Positions 37,086 through 49,302 of a stretch of DNA of 64,000 nt are shown here, piece by piece (within the stretch, counting starts at the first letter, position 1; each line of letters begins with the position of its first letter). This stretch comes from Neospora caninum Liverpool (Eukaryota; Apicomplexa; Conoidasida; Eucoccidiorida; Sarcocystidae). Position numbers and translations under genes: made by a program. Below the pieces are notes generated by a model. It was not told the origin of the DNA and ran no database searches. It saw nothing but the letters and a program-made list of their open reading frames with translations. Location of the stretch: positions 124,001 to 188,000 of the forward strand of contig NC_018395.1 in NCBI RefSeq assembly GCF_000208865.1, read 5' to 3'.

Positions 37086-38322
37086 ACATAGGGATCCGTA
37101 TATGTCGGCATGCGTACATAGAGTGGGCTTCCCACCGTAAACATCGTTTTCAGATGATGAGGCAAACGAATGAGGAATATCATTCTCTGTTCTCAGCAAG
37201 GCCTTGGATTTAAATTGAACCTTTGCCCTCCTCGGCAACTGTTTGTGTAAGCAGGTTGTTTCTTCATGCACCGCACAAAAATCTCTCTCCTGATGAAAAG
37301 AGGGAGAGCAGACAGCATCCGTCGCTCGACGCAGGGATATTCTGAGCGGTTTGAGTTTGTGGCATCTGAAAAAGGCAAGTTGCGGGAGTTGGTTGTGACA
37401 TCCGCGCATTTACTCGGAAGCAAAAACGGAGACACTCTATGCCCGCAGTTCCTCGCCTGTGCCCGTAAGGCGTTCTTGCCGATGGTCACACAAGCCTGCA
37501 ACCGGCGCACGCTTCCGCAGCACCTGGCCATCCCTGTAGCCAAACACGGTGACCCTTAGGTGTCGGCTTATATTCTGAGAACCGCCCTGTTCTTGGCTCA
37601 GATGCCTGTTTAAGCCTGTGGTCAGTTTGTTTGGAAAACTGGCCGTTTTTCGTGTTTCTCGCGGGTTCTGTAGGGTGGCGCTTCCTCTCGGTTTGCGCCT
37701 CATCGTGAAGGAAATCTGCCCCGTTTTCTAAGGATTGAAAAGTGTGTCGCTACAGAAAACGACCTGAACCCAGGGGAGTTCAGTCACCGGGCGCCATCGG
37801 AGGAGTCAAGGTCGAGTGCTGCCTACAGGGATTTAGGTTTGAAAGCTGAGAACGTTTTGCTTCTTACACGACCCACGCACGCGATCCGTGTACCGTTAAA
37901 GTGACAAGTCTGAGTTGAAGATCCGAGCTACGCGAATCGAGGACTGGTTCTTCCTCGAATTCGACACAGTCTCTTCATCCTTCTTCAACTCCTCTCTGTT
38001 CTGTCCCTCTCCTTCGCACTCTGGGGCTTCAGCACCTGTGCGCTTGTTTTTTTCCCCTCAGTCGCCCGCAAGCGTTGCCTTTCCCTCCCGCTCTTCCACT
38101 CTCTCCCTTGTCTCCTAGACCTCGCCTCGCTCTTCTCCGCACTTTCCACACACGTGCATGCAGTTGCACACACACGGACATCTCCCTTGACCGGCTCTTC
38201 TTCCTGTCTTTTTGTCGGGTATGCGCAGGGGCCTGCAGCAGTGTCTGTACACTGACCAATTTTCTCCCTTCAGGTGAACCTTTCTCTCGAAAGGCGTCTT
38301 CTCTGCTCCTGGCAGATTTCGC

Positions 38323-41300
38323 TCACTCTTCGCCGAGGATCACTTCCGCCACGTCAGGGTCTGGATCGTTGCTCATCTTCGTCTTCATCTTCTGAAGCCA
38401 CTCCGACGGCTGGTGGAAAGCAAACAGAAGAACAAATGTCGAGGGCACGCGATTACCAAGGTGTCCCCTTTCCCTTGCCATGCTCTCCAGTTCCTTTTTA
38501 ATCGTCTTCCTCACCCCTTCTCTGCCCCAGACTGGCGGGGCCTCGGCGGCCTTCTCAAGTCTCGACAGAAGAAAACGTCGTTTTTCTACTTCTCTCTATC
38601 TCGTTTTCTGTGCTTCGCCTGGCCGAAACGAAGCTCTGGAAGAAGGGCCGAAAAAGGCTCCGCAAAACCCCCAAATCTCCTTTTGACGATTACTACGCTT
38701 TTTCCTTCTGGTCTGATGATGGTTCACATCTCGTACACTTGAGAAGAACATCCCGTTCCCGGCCTTTCGTCTTTCTCTGTGTCTGCCTTCCAAATGGATT
38801 GAGGGGTCTGGCAAAACGCACTCGGCCTCTTGAGCGTTCTGCAGCTTGCGAAACTTCTTCCTTCCCCGTCCCCCTCGCTCCTTCCCTTTCCTGCGGGGCC
38901 GCTGTCCCTTGAAGCCCCGAGAGAACCCGCACGATCACAGACTCCTTCCTTCTCCTTCTCGCTTTTCAGCGTTGGACCTGCGTTTCGCACCGAACTTCCC
39001 CAGGCGACTCCTTTCGTGCCTCGCCCCTGTTCCCCTCGCCTCTCTCTCCATTCCTTCTCAGTGCGTGCTACGCGTCTCTTTCTCTCGCTCTCATATCTGT
39101 TCTTCCCTCCTTTCCAAGCGTTTCCGACTGTCGCTCCCTCGAGTTCTCTCCTTGCTTTTCCTTTTTCCTTTTCGCGTCCGTGCATGTCCTCACCACGGCA
39201 CTGGGGAGTTGCCCCGCGGCCTCGTACGCCAGCAAAATCTGGATTGCTTGAGCGGCCGCGTATCTGCGGAGACAAAAGAAGCCGAAACACACTGTAAGGC
39301 GACCTCTTCGCATGCGCTTACGTCTGTGTGTGGCTACCGAATCCATCACTTTCACAACAGATCGGATCGGCTTTTACGAGCGGGCTTTTTCCATGTGCGC
39401 GCGAGAACAAATCCGCGTGGCAAACCACCCGCCCCGAAATTATGCAAGAAAACAAGAGGGGCCGAGCCGGCGACAAGCCAGGTGGGACGCAAAAAGTAAA
39501 GACACGGAGCGCGAGGAGAGGGGGGTAGAAAAAAAGGTGTTTTTCTCCTCTCGCGCTGTCTCTTCTTCCCGTTATGTCTTCGCCAAATTTCGTGTCTCGT
39601 CTCGCGACGGTTGGCCACTGTCCCCCCTGCCTCCGGTCTCTTCTCTTTTCCCTCCAGTTCCCAACACCCTTTTGCCTCACCGAGTCTGGGGCACGCGGTC
39701 TCCGGCAATGCGCTCCAGGAGAGGCGCAAAGTGCAAGAGCCAAGTCTCCCTCGAGTAGAGATGTTGCAGGCCCTAAAGAAGCAGAAAGAAGAAAAGCCTC
39801 TCGATCAAAAGAAGGCAGAGAGGAACGGTGTTTTTCGACGTGGACTTTCAAAGGCCACGCGAGACAAAAACGGGGACAAGAACGCCAAGCCCCGACTTGC
39901 TTTCTCCTTTCTTCTCTGCCTGTATATCGTTTCCTTTTCGACCACGATACATCCCATCTTTAGAAAACATGCGAAGCAAAAAACGAGCGAGCCCGCGCGT
40001 CTCTTTCGTCGTTTCCCGCTTTTGCTCTCCAGTCGCCTCACCAGGACGTAGCGGCAGACCTCGCCGCGCACAAAGTAGCGTTTGTCGTCTCGCAGCTGTT
40101 CGAGAACGGGAAGGATTCGGTCCAAGAGGCCCTCGCGAGCAAGGCGCTCCGCATGCCGAGCCTCTTCTCCGCTCGCGTCTTCCCTGTCGACACTTTCGCC
40201 GTCTCGTCCTCGCGCGTGCCGCGCCGCCTTCTGGAGGTGTTCCTGTGCGGGGCGTGCCTACGTGAGAAAAATGAGCGAGAAACGCAAAGTCGAAGGAAGG
40301 CAGGAAAATCCGAGAGCGAGCGGCGGGCCGGAAAGGTACGAACTTTGGAACGGCAGAGGTAGGAGAGACAGAAAAGTCGGAGAGACACGGAAAAAGGAGA
40401 AGATAGAGGAAGCGGCGAGAGAAGAAGAGCTAGAAAAAAGGGAAAGGCAGCATGAGTTTTTTGGCAGAGAACGAGAGGAAAAGAGAGGAGAGACAAGCTC
40501 CGGTAGTTTTTTTTCCTGTGAATACACCTCACGCTCATCACAAGTTGCTCGATGGCGGCAGGGCCTTCTTGTCGGACAGCCCACACTGCAAAGAAAAAAA
40601 GGCACATTCGGTCCTTCGGCAGACTCCTCGACTCCACCTGAAACACCGATCTCCTTCAACACACGCCTCGATCGTCTGAGGTTGAAGGCACATGCATTTA
40701 TAAATCTATCTATCTTCTTGCAGAGCGTCGATACATGTTGACATGCAAGAGTGTTTGGGAGTACCTTACAGATCTAGGTTTTTGCATATTCATCCGGTGG
40801 AGTCAATCTAATAGAAGAAGAATAGACTGCCACGAGTTTGCGCCCCTGTTTCTCTCTGTCTTTTCCGTCTTCCGCAGGCGTTCTGTTCCACGTAGCCAGA
40901 ACGACGCCTCTTCATGTGGTGAACCACGCACGCGCTGCTGTCTCCTGCGGAACGGCTTTGTGTGTAAAGTCGGATGCGTTTCTCTGCTACTTCCTACCGT
41001 CATCCTGCATCAGTTGGAGGAGGAGAAGCCAGAGTTGCGTCGCGGTTTCTTCGTCGAGATCCTGGAGACAACGGAAAACGGAGACACCTCAAACGAGAAC
41101 ATCTCCACTCGGGCAGCGCGTGCTCTGTGCCCACACAAGTGCCCATATGTCTCCCGCTCGCACTCGCCATGGTTCTTTTTGCCACAGACAGCAACCAGGC
41201 CTCAGTGCTCGGTGTTGTCTCTCGTTTCTCTCAAACAGAGAGACGCGGTGTGCCGCCTTCGCGTCCTCTCGCGTTCGCCGCCGCGAGGCCAAAAGACACA

Positions 41301-43179
41301 CTGCATCGTTCACGAAAAGACAGCCCAAGCATCCACGGACCCTTCGCCTTCAAAAGGCCACGCTCCGCCGCAGCCGGCCTGAAGTCGGACGCCCCCCAGA
41401 GCGAGGCTTTTGGACAGGTGTCACCATAATTCTCCATACTCGCCGCTTTCAGACCTTCTCCCGCGAGTGCAGCCCGATCGGTTTTGAAGCGGGTTCAAAT
41501 CTCGTTGACAGAAAAAGCGTCTGGTGCGCCTCCTCAGGTTAAAAAAGAGAACGGCACAGTTTCACGAAAGACCAGGGGAACTCCTGACCGGTTTCGCCAT
41601 CGAGCGACAAACCGACAGCACGGCGTCTCCTCCTACCCACCCATGTCTCGAATGTCGGCACGGCGAGAGCGTTTCCTGGCAGCATTCAGCGAGATTGCGG
41701 GAAAACGGAGGGAGGGGAGAGAAAAAAGTGCGACGACGAGCCGCGTTTGTTCACGCTTCTTTCTGTCAAAAACAAAAAGTGAGAAACGCACCGGCAGGAG
41801 AAGAAGAAGAGGAAGTTTCTGGAGGATGCACGCCCTGACTCGCCAGCGCGACGAGGGGAGATTGACGAGCATATCGAGGCGAGTCAACAGGACCTAAAAA
41901 CAGCAGAGGGGAAAAACGCACCACACACAGAAAACACACAAAACGCCATACGCACCTCAGATACACATTTGCAAAAGAAACACGCATATAAATATATATA
42001 TATATATATGTATATATGTATATATATGTATTTGCGTGCTGACGAAGGGAAAGATACATGTGAACACACCGGTAGCCAGAGGAACCAGGGTCATGTATCC
42101 TCATGTGAATAAAATCAGGCTTTTATATATGTATGTATACGAGTATAAGTGAAGACGCATTGTCCATATAAATAGAGTGTTTCGATGTATGAAAGACAGG
42201 GGAGAGGACGAAGCGATAGCGCAACTGCCAAAGAGGAAAGGCGAGAGGCTCAACAGAGGGAGCGCCGACGGGGGTGGGACTTCCGCGGGGGAGAAGCCTC
42301 TGTGGGTACCGAGAGGAAGGAAGGCGGGGGCGAGGCGACGAAGACATGCAGGTGTTCCAGGAAGCACATGGCGACATGCCAGTCGTCCACCCTGAAAAGG
42401 AAAAGAAAACGAGAAAAACGCAGTCCCTGAGAAAAAGGCAGAAACGGAAAAGACACCAGAGGAAGAACAACAGGGAGAACAAGAGGGAGAAGAGGAACGA
42501 GAACAAAGGGAGAGGAGGAACGAGAACGAGAGAGAGTAGACGGTGAGAGAGAACAAGACATGGGAGAAGGGCGAGAGCAAATCCTGACTGTTTTGTAGAG
42601 TGCTTTTTGGCAGCAGTCGGTAGCAAGAGAGAGGCAAAAAGCTGTGAATTCGAAAAAAAACAGGTCGGATTCTTTGGTGTCCCTTTCAGCCGGCAGTTCG
42701 CGTTTCCAGGCATCTAAGAATTTCGTTTCTCATCTCTCGCTCGTCTTGCGAATCTGCGATCTGCCAGGGTGTTCCTTCCTAGCTCTTCACATGGAGACAA
42801 GCAGCGACGACGAGACGTGTCTCACGATCGCTAGTAAGCAGAGCTCGCGTGTGGCTCATGCATGCACGCAGGACTGCACGTCATGTTTTTTGCCCCGACC
42901 GCCCCGACTCTGAAGAGATCACAGAAACGACAGATACCTGAGCAGCGAAAACGCAAAGACTGTCAGTTGCCACTTGTCTTCGTCGATCCTTGCCGCGTCA
43001 GCCATCGCACAGAGGGTGGCCATACACTCCACTGCAAAAAGAGAAACATAGAGACACATCCACATATCTGTGAACACACACTCTGGACGTATGGGCCTGC
43101 ACAAGCATACGCATATGTCTGCATGTGCGCCTCAACGCTCTCACAGGTATAACACGCGTATACCAATATGGACATACAA

Positions 43180-43221
<42 letters not shown>

Positions 43222-46200
43222 ATGTGTATGGATATATATACATAGATAGGTAGATAGCGGATACAAAAATATCTATACTTGAGGATATAAAGCGATACAG
43301 ATATAGATAGACTGAACGACAGAGTGACTGCGCGACATCCGGAAATGCATGCGAAGGTGCCGACGTGTGTGGGAAGGTTGAATCGTAGGAACACGGTGTA
43401 ACTGATGGATGAACGAGGCGCCTTGTCAGGACGTGGGCGGAAAGGGGACGATCTTTCCTTTCCGCAAACGCAGAGGAAACCCGACCGAGAATTGGAGAAT
43501 TCTGCGCGATTCCCGCGGCGTTGAAAAGACTTTCGCCCTCTTCCAGGAAAGCCTGAAGAACTCCGGAAGAGTTGCGCGTCATCTAGAAACAAAAAGCAAA
43601 ACAGAGCCTCCTCTCTTTCTGCATGTGCTGCGAGAGATAGCCTCTCGTTTTTCCCTCTCGTCTGTTACCATTGCCCATCTCTTGTTCAGGTCCGGTTTCC
43701 TGTTTCTTCTCCCCTCTTTGTTTCCGCGCCTTCGCTTCTGCTGTCCCTTCCCCGTCTCTGGTTCTGTGTCCCTGTCTGTCCTCTCGCGGTGGAGAATCTG
43801 CCTCTTTCCTTTCCTCTGTCGATACGTGCTCGCGCTGTTTTCTCCTGACTTTTTTCGCCTCTCCTGTCTCCCGTTCGCTTCCCGTTCTCGCCTCGAAGCT
43901 GACTCACGCTGACGAGCTTGCGTGTGGTTCTAAGAGCCGCTGCCTTGACGTTCAACTGCCGCGCAAGAACAGGGAAGGAAAAGGAAGAGCATGCGAGAGC
44001 CGGAGGAAAAACAGGTGAAGTGTACCAGAACAGGAGCCTTGCGAACACGAGAAGGAACACCGAAACCTAAACGGGGACGAGGAATCAAATGACCACCGAG
44101 CAAACGACGCGCGCGGCACAACGCAGTGAATCCCGTTTCCCTTCCTCTCGACTCTCTTCTCGACTCTCTCGCACATCTGGGTCTTCCCCTTCATTCTTCT
44201 ACCTCTCCTCCCCTCCCGTTCTTCTCCGTCTCTTCTTCTCTTCCTCTCCTTTTCTTTCGACTTCTTCGTACGTCTCGGTCCTTGAGGAACTGGATCAAGA
44301 CGGAGACGAGACAGGTGCCAGGCCCGAGCGCAGCGACCGGCAGGCGTCCGTCGCTTTCGTCTTCCGCCGCGTCGGCAGGGAGTGAGGCGACCAGAAAGCG
44401 CCCGAGGCGGTCGAGGGACTCGCAGACGGCGGCGCGAATCCGCCAACTGGGGTCGGCTGAAACAGCGGCGAGCGGCACATACGCGGGAAGTTCAGCGCGA
44501 GTTCAACACAACGCAAGAAGGGGACACAGCCGGAAAAGGCAAAAAGACGCGCCTCGAGACTGAACGTCGCGAGAGGCCAAAGGCCAGCCGTGGCCGACGA
44601 AAAGAAACCGAGTAAAGAAAGGGTCAGAAAGAAAGAGAAGGAGAGAAAGGAGAGAAGAGAAAGGAGAGGAGAGAAAGGAGAGAAGAGAAAGGAGAAAGGA
44701 GAGGAGAGAAAGGAGAGAAGAGAAAGGAGAAAGGAGAGGAGAGAAAGGAGAGAAGAGAAAGGAGAAAGGAGAGGAGAGAAAGGAGAGAAGAGAAAGGAGA
44801 AAGGAGAGGAGAGAAAGGAGAGAAGAGAAAGGAGAGGAGAGAAAGGAGAGGAGAGTAAGGAGAGGAGAGTAAGGAGAGGAGAGAAAGGAGAGGAGAGAAA
44901 GGAGAGAAGAGAAAGGAGAGAAGAGAAAGGAGAGAAGAGAAAGGAGAGGAGAAAAAGGAGAGAAGAGAAAGGGAAGGAGAGAAAGAGGAAAGAAAGTGGA
45001 GAGAAAGAGGAGAGAAAGAGAAGGAGAGACAGGAGAGGAGAGACAGGAGAGGAGCGAAAGGAGAGAAGAGTGCGAGAAGCAGGTCCCTGTTTTACCAAAG
45101 AGCATAGGAAGGAGGTTGTCACCGATCGTCCGGAAAGCGGCAGGATCGGTTTCAGCCATTGCTGCGAGGGCCTTGACTCCCTGCATCTTCAGAACTTCCT
45201 GCGGGAACACAAAAAAGACAAAACGTCTGTCCACTTAGAAAACGCCGACACGTGTCTCCACAGCAGGAGTTCGTGTCCCGCGTTCACAGCCCGACCTGTC
45301 GGCGTGAACGCGGACCCTCGCCGATGCGTCGACACCGACAACGATATACTTATAGCTACCGGTGTACGAAGCTTGCATGTATACATACGCCGCACGCGCA
45401 CATCTACATTCATACCATATAGCAACCTGCATAGGTGCATGCCTACACACAGGTAAAAACACAGACATACACAATCATATGCATATAGATATGTATGTAT
45501 ATGTATATATATGAATATATCCAGAGATCGATATATGCGCGCCGGAATTGTTGGGTTCCCGCTTTCCCGCCTTGTTCATCGCATGAGTCTCACCGACGAA
45601 GCCCTGAGGAAGACATGCACGGCTTCGCAGAGATTGCGCAGGAGGTTCGTGACTTCGTCTGTGCGCGAGTTCTCGCGCCCCGAGGTCTCCTCGGCCGGTC
45701 CTCCCTCTTCACGCGCACCGCCACTCTCCGTCGCTCCGCCTCGAGCTGCGCTTTGCGCGTCACGCCCCTGTCGCTGATTCTTTCGCGCATGCACCCTCCG
45801 TGCGCAGAAGGCGACAAAGAGCGGTAGCTGTTTGCTTGCCTCCAGTTGGAGAGCCAGGGAGGTCTGGTCGGTCTCCCCAGAAAGGAACCGCGTGAAGGCC
45901 TTCACGAGCTTTTCGCGGCTCCGCTCGAGGCCCTCTCGCGCCTCATCCGCCGCGCCGTTCTTTTGGGCGGCTTTTCCCTCTGCAGCCTCGCGACTTGAGA
46001 GCACATCCACCGCCACTTGGAGGTGAAAGAGCGCGGCGGGGAGAAGAAGCGCAGCGACCTTCTGCGCCCGCGTGCTGTCGTCAGCAATCAACTGCCATAG
46101 GCGGGGCAGGAAGACTGCGTGGAAGACAGCGGCGCTGGTCTCTGCCAGTCTTTCGCGGTCCTGGTGCGGCCGTGCATGCAGCACCGCAGGCGTCTCTGGA

Positions 46201-47867
46201 GCCGCGAACAGCTCGGCGCTGAAGAGGCGGAAGAAGGCGGCCAAGGCGGTGTCGCGCACGACTTCGTCCGCCGTACAGAGGAGCGCCTGGAGCAGCGAAA
46301 AGAGCGAAGAAAGTTCGCAGTGCGAAGGATCAACTCGCGCCGCCAAGACGACCTCCGACGCTCTCGGGAGCCCCTGAGAGAGCAGCGAGTGCACCTCGCG
46401 GGCCAGGACTTCGAGAACCAGAGAGTCGTTCTCAGTCTCGACAAACGCTGCAGGCACAGAAAAAGTGGAGATGTGTGTGAGAACTGTGGATGAGCATGCA
46501 CAAAACGCGGAGCAAGGGAAAGGACAGGGAAAGCAAAGGCCGCATCAGCGACGGCGCTGTCTGTCTGCCTGTCTCTCGGCGCCGGAGAACGCGGAGACAA
46601 CACCCGAGAGGCAGTCGAGGACGGTTGCCACGCATAAAAGGGCTTTGCATCTCGGCATCTTCGTCGACATGTGGTGAAGTCCACACCCTCTCTCATGGAC
46701 TCTCTCTCTTGGACATTCTCTCAGGCACTTTGCCTCCAGATCTATCTCCTTTCTCTCTACTTCATGCGTCGCGCTGCCTATGTCTCGTTTTCCGCACTTC
46801 CTTCATATCGACAGGCGCGTTATCTGGTCATCGACCTGCGGAGCTACACAAACCGGTCGCGCTACCTCGCCTCTCTCTCCGTCTCCATCTGCCTTTTTTT
46901 CTCCCACTTTTACAGACTGTATAAACGTGCATACGCGCGTGCATGCCAGCACAGATCTCTCGACACGGGTGTCTCCACAGATATGCACATGCTTATCAAT
47001 TTCGAATTCCAGAGAGCTGTGTTTGCGCAGGGGAAGGCGCGGCCGTTTAGAGGACGGTTGAAAACGTACAGAGCAGGAAAGCGACAAAATCCTTTCGGCC
47101 CTCGCCGAGAGCCGCGCACAAGGTGCCGATGCTGGCTGCGGCCACGAGGCGTTCCTGGAAAGGAAGACACAGAGCAGGGAGAGACGTTTCCTGGAAGAGA
47201 CTCTTAGAAGGCCCCAAACGAAAGCACCACAACTGGCGACGAAACGCGATCTTCCTGATCTCTCTGGATCAGCACAAAGTCGAGAGGTTCGGGCAGAGCT
47301 GCGTGTGGAAATGCGCTGAAGACTTTTTCTTTGCATGTTGCGCGTTCGGCGTTTTGCACTTGCCTCAGTGTCCTCGGAGAAGAATTTGTTGAAGACTTCT
47401 TTTGCGGAATCTGCGCCGGCGTTAGTCCCGTCCTGCGCCTCCTTGAGTTCCTCTTCCCTCGCTTTCCACAGAATTGCGGCCTTCCTGGCAGCCAAGATGA
47501 CTCTGCCTGAAGAGGGCGGCGGCGCCGAGCCGAAAGCTCTTTCTTCCTTGAGGACCGACGCGCGAGAAGAGACAGAAGAAACAGAGCTTGGAGAGGAGTC
47601 CGGCGCAGCGGCGTTGTCAGGGAGAGGTGTCTGCGGGTCGTGAACGGCAGAGGAGACAGAGGCGAGTGAGGAAGAACGCGAGGGAAGAGCGAGGCGCTCG
47701 GCGGTCGGAGTCGGGTTGTAAGGCGCGCGAGAAAACAGGAGAAAGGAACAAGACCCGTGCCACTGCTCGTCCAGGTCGCGTGTAGATACAGCGGGGAGAA
47801 GGGAGGCGGAGGGAGCAGCGGGGCAAGAAGAGGGAGGAGGAAGCGAAAGGCGAGTGGCAGACGCCAT
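38323..47867 (-). CDS. HEAT-repeat phosphatase scaffold, PP2A-A (PR65) / PPP4R1-like (16 exons)
   Basis: Inferred exons in transcript order: 47867-47364, 47154-47070, 46447-45594, 45198-45096, 44456-44272, 43955-43908, 43582-43486, 43031-42938, 42391-42310, 41893-41792, 41061-40998, 40585-40533, 40257-40042, 39772-39681, 39263-39194 and 38409-38323. They sum to 2,736 nt (911 residues plus stop), with phase kept at every junction. Residues 1-157 are low complexity. HEAT repeats follow from about 158, and several cross exon junctions cleanly, for example MQDD/VWAVRQEG, DPSWRIRAAV, PSSRWRVRACILQKLPLL and IAGDRVPQT/RYAAAQAI. These match the helix-turn pattern of PP2A-A and PPP4R1, the scaffolds that hold the phosphatase catalytic subunit. 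Extra low-complexity inserts lie in exons 3 and 13, which explains the length over PR65 (about 590). The first donor is GC (GAG/GCAAGT). The split between PR65 and PPP4R1 is not certain. An acceptor just before the ATG (TTCTCAG near 47877) suggests an untranslated or further 5' exon. Confidence 0.8.
41990..42030. repeat. (TA)n microsatellite in an intron of the HEAT-repeat gene
   Basis: TA runs with TATGTATATATG interruptions between the exons 42391-42310 and 41893-41792. Confidence 0.85.
43181..43219. repeat. (TA)n microsatellite in an intron of the HEAT-repeat gene
   Basis: A pure TA run between the exons 43582-43486 and 43031-42938. Confidence 0.9.
44629..45072. repeat. Polypurine minisatellite with 35-bp higher-order unit, intronic
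   Basis: About 440 bases that are almost entirely A and G on the plus strand. The motif GGAGAAAGGA recurs exactly every 35 bases at 44691, 44726, 44761 and 44796, flanked by less regular GGAGAGAAGAGAAA repeats. It lies in the intron between the exons 45198-45096 and 44456-44272 of the HEAT-repeat gene, so in that transcript it is a long pyrimidine tract. The open frames across it are artefacts of the repeat. Confidence 0.95.
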
Positions 47868-49267
47868 CTTTGTCAGACTGAGAACCAGTTTAAACACAAA
47901 AAGAGAAAGAGGGGAAAGAATAAGCGAGAGAAAGAGTAAAAGAGAGAGAGAGGAAACGAGAGAGAAAGGAAACGACAGGAGAGAGGAGCTGCGGCAGTTG
48001 AAGAGGGGGGATTCGGGCGGAAATTCTGCGTAGATGGAGACGGCTCCTTTGGGAGGCTACTCCTCTCTCCAGGACACTCCGCCCGCCAGAGAAGGCTCGG
48101 CGGGGAGAGGGAAGAAAAGAGACAAAAGATGAGACCAGAGGTAGAAGAGAGACGACAGAGTGAAAAGGAAAGAGCAGGAGATCGGAGACCCGCAGAAAAC
48201 CTGGAAAGGGCGGATGGGCTACAGAGAGCGTTCAGCGGGGGAATTCGGCCGGTGTCTTGCCGCACTCTGGAAAGGCAACCAGTCGACATTTAGGCTTCTG
48301 CCGATTCGGAGAGAGATGCTCAGTGGCGTCCTTGTTCTTCGCCGAAGGAAAAGCCGGAAGAGAGAGTACCTCGAGAAACCGGGCTTTCTCCTTCCCGAGC
48401 TTCCAGGCAAGAAAAGGCGACGACTGGCGCCAAGCCTGGTTTTCTCTCAGGCCCTCGCGCCTGCGACGAGGCGGGAGAGGAAAAGAGAGCAGCGAACCGG
48501 GACAAAGAGAAGACCTACGAGAGCCGAAACAAAAAGTGCACACAGAGGGAAGAAGAGAAGAAGGCGGTGTTTTTGCACCGGAAATCTCTCCGGGAAACGC
48601 AAAAAATCCAAGGCTTTGCCGCACGAACTGGACGTACACACGAAAAACGCCGATGCATGCCCAAACAAGACACGGCCCACCAGACAGCGAGGAAAAGCAT
48701 TCCCTTTTTCTCCGCAATTCTCTGTTCTTCCTTGTCTTCCGCTCTTTCTTTTTTTTTTCTTGCCACTCCGCATCGCACCCTGCTCTCCCTACTTCCTCTT
48801 TTTTTTCTCGCGTCGCTCTTATGCACCTTCTTTTCCTTTCTCTTTGTCCTCCTCTTTCTCTTTGTCCTTTTCTCCCGTTTCCTCTCTTCGTCCTCTACCT
48901 CTCATTCCCTTTGTCCTTCTCCCTCTTTTTCTCCCTGTCCTTCTCTCTGCTTCCTTCTCTTCTGGATTCTGGGCTTTCCAGATGCATCACCAGTGCTTTT
49001 CTCGTTTTCCTGAAACAAAAATGTCGACGCCTCAGGCGCCGGAGGGCACCATTTCAGAGAGAACAGGAACCAGAAGGAAGAAAAAGTGGATGTTTATGTA
49101 GAAGAGAAAATCCGTGATGAATTTCCTCACAGACATCGACATATATCTCCTCACCTCGCTGGATTCACTCAAACTTTTTCTGTCCACAAGCACGCGACTA
49201 TATACATGTTACAGGGGAAACGGTAACGCGTACCTCAAACGTCTTCGAGCTGTCCACTACCGCCTAT

Positions 49268-49302
<35 letters not shown>

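Larger units (their letters stand above)
35035..38322. other. Spacer between the RAP gene 5' end and the PP2A-A-like gene 3' end
   Basis: Both neighbours are on the minus strand, so this holds the RAP promoter and leader and the 3' untranslated region of the HEAT-repeat gene. It contains a purine-rich tract on the plus strand (about 35430-35600), a TGCATGC palindrome at 35801-35814 and a (TA)n array at 37021-37082. No coding sequence is supported. Confidence 0.55.

Noticed and set aside
38596..38938. Extra exon between the last two exons of the HEAT-repeat gene
   Set aside because: An open Lys/Arg-rich frame exists but lacks a pyrimidine-rich acceptor, and the direct join 39194 to 38409 is in phase and fits the end of the HEAT scaffold.
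41491..41515. tRNA T-arm-like sequence (GGGTTCAAATCTCG)
   Set aside because: No matching acceptor stem, D-arm or anticodon arm could be drawn around it.
44590..45456. Plus-strand 288-codon Lys/Glu/Arg-repeat protein and its minus-strand Ser/Leu/Phe counterpart
   Set aside because: Both are read from the 35-bp polypurine minisatellite within an intron.
48160..49101. Plus-strand open frame of 313 codons in the spacer before transaldolase
   Set aside because: Basic, then Phe/Leu/Ser-rich from a C/T tract; no family features.
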